The notes under the pieces are model-generated. The model worked only from the letters and a program-made list of their open reading frames with translations. It searched no databases and was not told the origin of the DNA. 64,000 bases of DNA. Origin: Planctomycetota bacterium (lineage in GTDB: Bacteria; Planctomycetota; UBA1135; JADKAF01). The stretch covers positions 4,898,001 through 4,962,000 of the forward strand of contig JADKAF010000001.1 of assembly GCA_016719295.1 (NCBI GenBank), given 5' to 3'. A program made the translations under genes and the position numbers. How positions within the stretch are numbered: position 1 is the first letter of the stretch; every line of letters begins with the position of its first letter. Positions 59,063 to 64,000 of this stretch are shown here, piece after piece.

Positions 59063-60550
59063 ATGGGAACGCAGCACGTCCCTAGCCGTCGGCAGTTCTT
59101 GAGCAGTGCCGGCACCGCCTGCGCCGGCGCGGCGCTCGGCGTCGGCTTCGCGCGCGGAGCAGGTCTCGGTGCTTGGCTCGGGCTCGCCGAGCCGGAGCGA
59201 CTCCGCTTCGGCGCGCTCGATCCGCTCGTGGATCTCCTGCAGGCGACCGAGGCCGATGCGCTGCTGCCGCTGCTCGTGGCGAAGCTGCGCGCGGGGCTCT
59301 CGCTGCAGGAGCTCGTCGCCGCGACGGCGCTGGCGAACGCGCGCGCGTTCGGGGGCACGCACTACGACGGCTATCACTGCTTGATGGCGCTCGTCCCCAG
59401 CCTCGCGATGAGCGCGCGGCTGCCGGCGCCGATGGCGGCCCTGCCCGTGCTGAAGGTGGTCCATCGCACGGCGCGGACCTTCGGCAGCGCCGACAAGCAC
59501 GACGCGGATGCGTTGGCTCCGGTGGAGGGCGCGGAGGCCGAGGAGCGCGCGCTCGCGCAGAGCGCCGCGGCTTCGCCGTCTCGCGCCCATCGCGAGCTGC
59601 AGGAGCTCGTGCGCGCGCAGGCCGACGTGCATCGCGTCGTGCTCGCCTGGCGCGCGTACGACCTGCTGCGCCTGACGGGGGAAGCACACGCTTCGACCTT
59701 GCTGCGCCTGCCGCTTCGCTTCTGCCTCGACGCCGATGCGAAGCAAGCGCAGCAGGGCCGGCCCCCGCACGCGATCCGTGCGGCGGTACCCGCGGCGATG
59801 GAGAAGCATGACTTGGCAGCGCGCAAGCGCGGCTCGCGCAAAGCCGAGGACGCGTGGATCGAACGCACGGCGGAAGGGATCTACGCCGCGGACGCGAGCG
59901 GCGGCGCCGAGCTCGCGGCAGCTGCGCTCGAGGAGGGCTTCGATCCCGAGGATGTCGGCCGCGCGATCTCTCTCGCCGCGACCTTCCTCTTGCTGCGCGA
60001 TGCAGGGCGCACGCGCGCCGAGGAAGGGAAGCCGCTCGGCAGCGTGCACGGCGCAACCGTGGGTGTGCATGCTTCCGACGCCGCGAACGCGTGGCGGAAC
60101 CTCGCGCGCGCCGCGGACGAGCGCCTCGCGTTCGAGACGCTGATCGCCGGCGCCGCGCACACGGCGGGCCAGTCCGCAGGTCGCCTGCCGGCAGCGTTCG
60201 ATCACGAGGCTCCCGCGACGAAGCTCGCATCGCCCGACGAGCTCCTCCAGCACTTGGATCGCTGCGTGCAGGAGCAGGACCAGGCGAGCGCTGCGGCCAC
60301 CGCGCGCCGCTACGACGCGCTCGGCCACGATCCCGACCGCGTCTTCGCCGCGCTGCTGCCGCGCTTCGTCGCACACGACGGCGCGCTGCACGCCGAGAAG
60401 CTCTTCGGCACCGCGCTGGAGGAGCACGCCTCCGCGCGCCGCGCGCATCGCGGCCACTACCTCGCCGCGCTCGCGCGCGTCGCCGCGAGCGCCGAGGGCT
60501 TCCCCGCCCCGGGCGTCGCCGCCGCGCGCGAGCTGCTGTCGATCAAATAG
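59063..60550 (+). CDS. Twin-arginine signal protein of unknown function
   Basis: 495-aa protein starting MGTQHVPSRRQFLSSAGTAC, a TAT export signal (RRQFL) followed by a hydrophobic segment. The mature part is almost all helical, Ala- and His-rich (AFGGTHYDGYHCLMALVP, LPVLKVVHRTARTFGS, GSVHGATVGVHASDAANAWRN). The recurrent His residues could bind metal or haem, but no known motif was recognised. The last codons (Ser-Ile-Lys-stop) come from a REP-like element. Function unknown. Confidence 0.65.
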   Translation: MGTQHVPSRRQFLSSAGTACAGAALGVGFARGAGLGAWLGLAEPERLRFGALDPLVDLLQATEADALLPLLVAKLRAGLSLQELVAATALANARAFGGTHYDGYHCLMALVPSLAMSARLPAPMAALPVLKVVHRTARTFGSADKHDADALAPVEGAEAEERALAQSAAASPSRAHRELQELVRAQADVHRVVLAWRAYDLLRLTGEAHASTLLRLPLRFCLDADAKQAQQGRPPHAIRAAVPAAMEKHDLAARKRGSRKAEDAWIERTAEGIYAADASGGAELAAAALEEGFDPEDVGRAISLAATFLLLRDAGRTRAEEGKPLGSVHGATVGVHASDAANAWRNLARAADERLAFETLIAGAAHTAGQSAGRLPAAFDHEAPATKLASPDELLQHLDRCVQEQDQASAAATARRYDALGHDPDRVFAALLPRFVAHDGALHAEKLFGTALEEHASARRAHRGHYLAALARVAASAEGFPAPGVAAARELLSIK

Positions 60551-60617
60551 GGGTCAGACCCCCTACTGATCGACGGCGCCGTCGATCAGCTCGGGGTCTG
60601 ACCCCTATTTGATCGAT
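60539..60617. repeat. Inverted pair of REP-like palindromes (copies 4 and 5)
   Basis: GATCAAATAGGGGTCAGACC at 60541 is mirrored by GGGGTCTGACCCCTATTTGATC ending near 60614, with the palindromic linker GATCGACGGCGCCGTCGATC between. The stop codon TAG of the plus-strand gene (60548-60550) and the stop of the minus-strand sulfatase gene (60605-60607) both lie inside the repeats. The element probably terminates both transcripts. Confidence 0.85.
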
Positions 60618-61984
60618 GAGCGGAGGGTGGCGAGGCGGAGGCGGAGGGCGGCGAGCTCTTCGGCGTGCGCGGGATCGGCGACGAGGTTCCGCTCTTCCCG
60701 CGGGTCGCGCTCGAGGTCGAAGAGCTCTTCCACGTCGTAGGCGGGCCAGCGGATCAGCTTGCGGGTGCGGGTCACGAGGGCCTCCGAGCTCGGGATGCGC
60801 TGCTCGTTCGTGATCGCGGGGTGCTCGTAGAAGAACTCCGTTCTCCACGCCGGCGGCTCGGGCGCGAGGTAGAGCGGGGCGAGGTCGCGACCTTGCATGG
60901 TCGCGGGAGCGGCGACGCCGAGCGCGGCGAGGATGGTCGGAGCGAGGTCGATGTTCAGCGTGAGCGCATCGTTCGTACGACCGCGGCGCTCGGAGGCGAG
61001 GCGCGGGTCGCGCACGATCAGCGGGACGCGCAGGCTCTCCTCGTAGGGATACCACTTGTCGGCGAGGCCGTGCTCGCCGTGGAAGTAACCGTTGTCGGTG
61101 GTGAAGAGGACGAGGGTCTCTTCGAGAAGGCCTTGGTGCTCGAGCTCGGCGAGGACCGCGCCGCACGCGGCATCGACCTCGGTGATCAGGCGGAAGTAGC
61201 GGCGCATCATCGCGAGGCGCTTCTCCTCGGTGTCGAAGCGCCAGCGGAAGCGCACGCGGCCCTCGTTGCGCTCGTCCTGCAGGAAGGGCGGCAAGCGGCG
61301 CAGGTGCTCCTCGGTCGCGGTCGGCGGAGCGGGGATCGCCGCGTCCGCGTAGAGCGCTTCGCTCGCGGGCTGCGCGAGGTACTGCTCGGGATGCCCGTCC
61401 TCGGCGTGCGGCGCGAAGAACGCGAGCGTCAGCGCGAACGGCTGCTCCTGCGGGCGCTCGCGGAGGAACGCGAGGGCGTCGCGCTCGTTGCGCCAGGTCA
61501 CATGCTCGCGCGTACCGTCTCGTCCCGGGAACCAGTAGCGCCCGCCGTAGGAGCGAGCGAAGTCGAAGCCCTCCTTCGGGAACGCGCCGTTGTGCCACTT
61601 GCCGACGTGCCCGGTGAAGCGACCGCTCGCGCGCAGCAGACCGGGATAGGTCTCCTCCCACGGCGTCGCGAAGGCGTCGAACCCGCGGCACCCGTGGCGC
61701 GACATCCACTGCCCGGTGAAGAGGCACGCGCGGCTGACGCCGCAGATCGAGGTCGTCACCGCGTGGCGCGTGAAGCGCGTGCCCTCGCGCGCGAGGCGAT
61801 CGAGATGCGGCGTGCGGATGAGCGGATGCCCGGCGGAGCCGAGCACGTCGTGGCGCCAGTCGTCGGCGAGGAGCACGACGACGTTCCGCAGCGGGCGCGT
61901 GCTCTCCTGCTCCTGCGCGAACGCCCCGACGCACGCCCAGAGCACGAGGCCGGCGCTCCGAGCGATGCTCCCGAGGATGGACAT
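60605..61984 (-). CDS. Secreted type I sulfatase
   Basis: 459-aa sulfatase with signal peptide (ending near GAFAQ), hydrolysing sulfate esters outside the cytoplasm. Calcium-site Asp pair in VVLLADDWRHD. The active-site Cys81 lies in SICGVSRACLFTGQ, which carries C-x-V-S-R where most family members have C-x-P-S-R. HVGKWH, FFAPH and FTTDNGYFHGEHG..DKW supply other active-site residues. Maturation needs conversion of the Cys to formylglycine. The last residues SIK come from the REP-like element. It is followed in the same direction upstream by the FG-GAP/ASPIC gene (16 bp away), suggesting an operon. Confidence 0.9.
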   Translation of the reverse strand: MSILGSIARSAGLVLWACVGAFAQEQESTRPLRNVVVLLADDWRHDVLGSAGHPLIRTPHLDRLAREGTRFTRHAVTTSICGVSRACLFTGQWMSRHGCRGFDAFATPWEETYPGLLRASGRFTGHVGKWHNGAFPKEGFDFARSYGGRYWFPGRDGTREHVTWRNERDALAFLRERPQEQPFALTLAFFAPHAEDGHPEQYLAQPASEALYADAAIPAPPTATEEHLRRLPPFLQDERNEGRVRFRWRFDTEEKRLAMMRRYFRLITEVDAACGAVLAELEHQGLLEETLVLFTTDNGYFHGEHGLADKWYPYEESLRVPLIVRDPRLASERRGRTNDALTLNIDLAPTILAALGVAAPATMQGRDLAPLYLAPEPPAWRTEFFYEHPAITNEQRIPSSEALVTRTRKLIRWPAYDVEELFDLERDPREERNLVADPAHAEELAALRLRLATLRSSIK

Positions 61985-62000
61985 CGAGGCAGCTCGGGTG

Positions 62001-63827
62001 CTACTCGAAGACGAGGCGCAGCGCCCCGGGCCGGAGCACGGCGGAACGCGTCACGCCCGAGGGAAAGGTCACGTCGATCGCGGCCGAGCCCTGCGTGCCG
62101 AGGCCGACGAAGAGCGGCGCGAGGCCGTGGGACATGTGCGCGCTGATCCCGCCGCGCACGCGGTACTGCCGGCGGTCGTCGGGCAGGCGAATGCGGAGGC
62201 GCGCGCCGAGGCCGAAGGTGTTCCCGGGGAGGCCGAGGAGCTGCAGGGATACACCGTTGCCGCGATTCGTCTCGTTGCGGAAGAGCTGCACCGGGCCGCG
62301 ATCGTTCGGCCAGTCGCCGAAGCCGTTCGTGACGCAGAGATCGAGATCGCCGTCTCGGTCGTAGTCGAACGCGGCTGCTCCGTCGCCACGCCCGGTGATC
62401 GCGCCGCGCAGCCGAGCCGCGGCCGCGACCTCGACGAAGGTCCCGTCGTCGCGGTTCAGGTAGAGGAAGTCGGGCGTGTTGCCGAGATCGTCGCCGCGAT
62501 TCACGACGAAGAGATCGAGGTCGCCGTCGGCGTCGAAGTCCTCCGCGAGCGCGGAGCCGGAGTCGACCGCATCGGACAGTCCTGCGGCGGCAGTGACCTC
62601 GGCAAACGAGCCGCGGTCGTTGCGGAAGAGCAGGTTCGAGTAGGTGGGCAGGGACTGCAGCCCGCTCGCGCTGCTCGGGCCGGGATGCGCGAGCTGCACC
62701 GTCGCCGTGACGACGGCCCCCGCGCGCAGCGCGCGGAAGCGCAGCTCGCCGAGCTCGTGCCAGATGAAGACGCCGCTGTCGTTCGGGCCGAGCAAAGGAG
62801 CGGTCGCGATGTCCGTGGCCTTCAAGCTGACGCGCCCGTCGTTGCGCGTCGCGCGAGTGCCGCCGTAGAAGACGCGCTGCGGCTGCGGCGCGCCGTCGAT
62901 CCGCACCTCGATCACGAACGGGCCCGCATCGACCACGCGGAACGACGCATCGCTTCGCGAGCTCCGGAACACGAGCTTCGTGCCCCGGACACCGAAGAAG
63001 TCACGACCGGCCGCGCCGCGCACGACGAAGAGATCGAGATCGCCGTCCGAGTCGTAGTCGAAGGGCACGATCTGCTGCACGGTCCAGCGGTCGGGGATCC
63101 GGAGCCCGAGCTGGGTCGTGACCTCGGTGAGCGCACCGGACGAGGAGATTTCGAAGATCCGCCCCGCGTCGTTCCCCGGTCCGTCGTAGAGCGCGAAGCG
63201 CCGCCCGTCGTCGTGGAGATCCAGCACGCTCAGGCTCGTCGCCAGGTGCTGGTGGATGCCGTTCGCGGGCGCGACATCGGTGTAGCGCTGCGGCGAGAGC
63301 GGGTCGTTCAGGAAGTAGCGGCTCTGCGAGCTTCCGCCGCTGTTGAAGTTGCAGACGAAGAGATCGAGCCGACGGTCGCCGTTCGTGTCGAAGGGCGTCA
63401 TCGAGCGTCCGCGCCCAACCGGATCGTCGAGGATCGAGCCGGTGGCGAGGAAGAAGCGGCCGAAGCGATTCAGGTAGTAGTGATTCGCCTTCGCGCAGGT
63501 GCCGCGACACGCGCCGACGCTGACGTAGATCTCGGGAAAGTAGTCGGGCTCCAGGTCGGCGATGGTGATGCCGTGGCAGTCGTCGACGAGGAAGCCCTGC
63601 GCGCTCGCGAGATCGGTGAAGGTCCCGCCGTGGTTCTTCCAGACGCGCGGTCGGCCGCCGTGGCGGCTGATCACGAGATCGGTGCGGAAGTCCGCGTCGA
63701 GGTCCGCGGCGGCGATCGAGAAGCTCGTGGTCTCCTCGGCGATGCCGGCGGGCCCGCTCACTTCGGTGAAGACGGGCGGAGCCTGCGCGAGCAGCGCAAG
63801 GCAGAGATCCAGCCAGGGCAGGGGCAT
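62001..63827 (-). CDS. Secreted FG-GAP/VCBS protein with ASPIC/UnbV domain
   Basis: 608-aa exported beta-propeller protein. Repeated FG-GAP/VCBS units with Ca-binding loops are visible (AAADLDADFRTDLVISRHGG, TPFDTNGDRRLDLFVCN, FDYDSDGDLDLFVVRG, DFDADGDLDLFVVNRGDD, FDYDRDGDLDLCVTNGFGDW). They are followed by the C-terminal ASPIC/UnbV domain (NTFGLGARLRIRL, GGISAHMSHGLAPLFVGLG). These proteins are common in Planctomycetota and bind cell-surface or polysaccharide ligands. A short N-terminal hydrophobic stretch (LDLCLALLAQA) is the signal. Upstream of the sulfatase gene on the same strand. Confidence 0.88.
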   Translation of the reverse strand: MPLPWLDLCLALLAQAPPVFTEVSGPAGIAEETTSFSIAAADLDADFRTDLVISRHGGRPRVWKNHGGTFTDLASAQGFLVDDCHGITIADLEPDYFPEIYVSVGACRGTCAKANHYYLNRFGRFFLATGSILDDPVGRGRSMTPFDTNGDRRLDLFVCNFNSGGSSQSRYFLNDPLSPQRYTDVAPANGIHQHLATSLSVLDLHDDGRRFALYDGPGNDAGRIFEISSSGALTEVTTQLGLRIPDRWTVQQIVPFDYDSDGDLDLFVVRGAAGRDFFGVRGTKLVFRSSRSDASFRVVDAGPFVIEVRIDGAPQPQRVFYGGTRATRNDGRVSLKATDIATAPLLGPNDSGVFIWHELGELRFRALRAGAVVTATVQLAHPGPSSASGLQSLPTYSNLLFRNDRGSFAEVTAAAGLSDAVDSGSALAEDFDADGDLDLFVVNRGDDLGNTPDFLYLNRDDGTFVEVAAAARLRGAITGRGDGAAAFDYDRDGDLDLCVTNGFGDWPNDRGPVQLFRNETNRGNGVSLQLLGLPGNTFGLGARLRIRLPDDRRQYRVRGGISAHMSHGLAPLFVGLGTQGSAAIDVTFPSGVTRSAVLRPGALRLVFE

Positions 63828-63929
63828 GGGGGGACGCGCTCGCGAGGGGAAGGCGGAGCGGACGGATCGACCTGCGGAATCTGATCTCCGGAGCGGCGCC
63901 TGGCAAGTCGCGCGTCGCTTCGATTCAGC

Positions 63930-64000
63930 TCAACCCCACTTGGCGAGCGAGCGCGCCAGCGCGTCGGCCGGCGGCGTGCGCGAGAGCGTCGGCGCTGCGC
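63930..64000 (-). CDS. C-terminal end of an unidentified gene
   Basis: The minus strand ends an open frame with TLSRTPPADALARSLAKWG and stop TGA at 63930-63932. The codon composition is like the neighbouring genes, and the residues look like a true protein end. The rest lies outside the window, so no family can be given. Confidence 0.4.
   Translation of the reverse strand, partial: AAPTLSRTPPADALARSLAKWG

Overview
The window is a high-GC bacterial chromosome segment. Several features point to Planctomycetota, although no rRNA or tRNA is present to confirm this. They are an outer-surface sulfatase, an FG-GAP/VCBS protein with an ASPIC/UnbV end, a twin-arginine secreted protein, a protein kinase ending in a formylglycine-generating-enzyme-like domain, and small secreted proteins of the 'G-x-L-x-F-x-G-N-P' style. 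A gammaproteobacterial or actinobacterial origin looks unlikely. Another Gram-negative lineage such as a myxobacterial relative cannot be excluded.

Layout. (1) 1-2640: a seven-repeat CRISPR array (457-959) sits between two nearly identical IS1380-family elements in inverted orientation. The left element runs off the window; the right one has a one-base frameshift in its transposase. No cas gene is visible. (2) 2760-4939 (minus): a two-gene cassette of secreted/membrane proteins is present twice in tandem. (3) 5304-21018: mostly plus-strand housekeeping and envelope genes. These are murJ, a SWIM-SNF2 helicase, a matrixin-like metalloprotease with a small secreted partner, a free-standing degenerate intein-like protein, an S10 carboxypeptidase, a voltage-gated K+ channel, a Nudix hydrolase, an ApbE-DUF2271 flavin transferase with a PepSY-type membrane partner, and an azoreductase remnant. 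(4) 21159-31263: an effector and accessory island of a type VI secretion system (T6SS). It holds VgrG, a DUF4123 chaperone, a PAAR-like DUF4280 spike tip, a small adaptor, a zinc-metallopeptidase effector, a lipoprotein, a natural TssB-TssC fusion, a degenerate serine-protease-like protein and a secreted protein leading into a truncated DUF3095 gene. (5) 31462-57851 (plus): an essentially complete T6SS in the order Fha, TssJ, TssK, TssL, TssM, TagF, TssA, TssB, TssC, second TssC, TagJ/ImpE, TssE, TssF, TssG, ClpV, Hcp and a PpkA-type kinase. (6) 57905-64000: small lipoproteins (one PEGA), a TAT-signal protein, a sulfatase, an FG-GAP/ASPIC protein and the end of another gene.

How the genes work together. 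The plus-strand block supplies the membrane complex (TssJLM), baseplate (TssKEFG, TssA), sheath (TssBC), tube (Hcp), recycling ATPase (ClpV) and a threonine-phosphorylation regulatory branch (PpkA, Fha, TagF). The opposite-strand island supplies the spike, tip and cargo. The most unusual part of the island is one tightly overlapping operon (27758 down to 22161). It runs from a predicted adaptor and a VgrG2b-like metallopeptidase effector into a lipoprotein, a fused TssB-TssC sheath paralogue and a pseudo-protease.

Several families of short palindromic repeats punctuate gene ends. One family (GGGGTCAGACCCC core) supplies the last codons and the stop codon of two converging genes. Another (GCAGCGC...GCGCTGC hairpin) occurs only next to T6SS gene blocks in this window.
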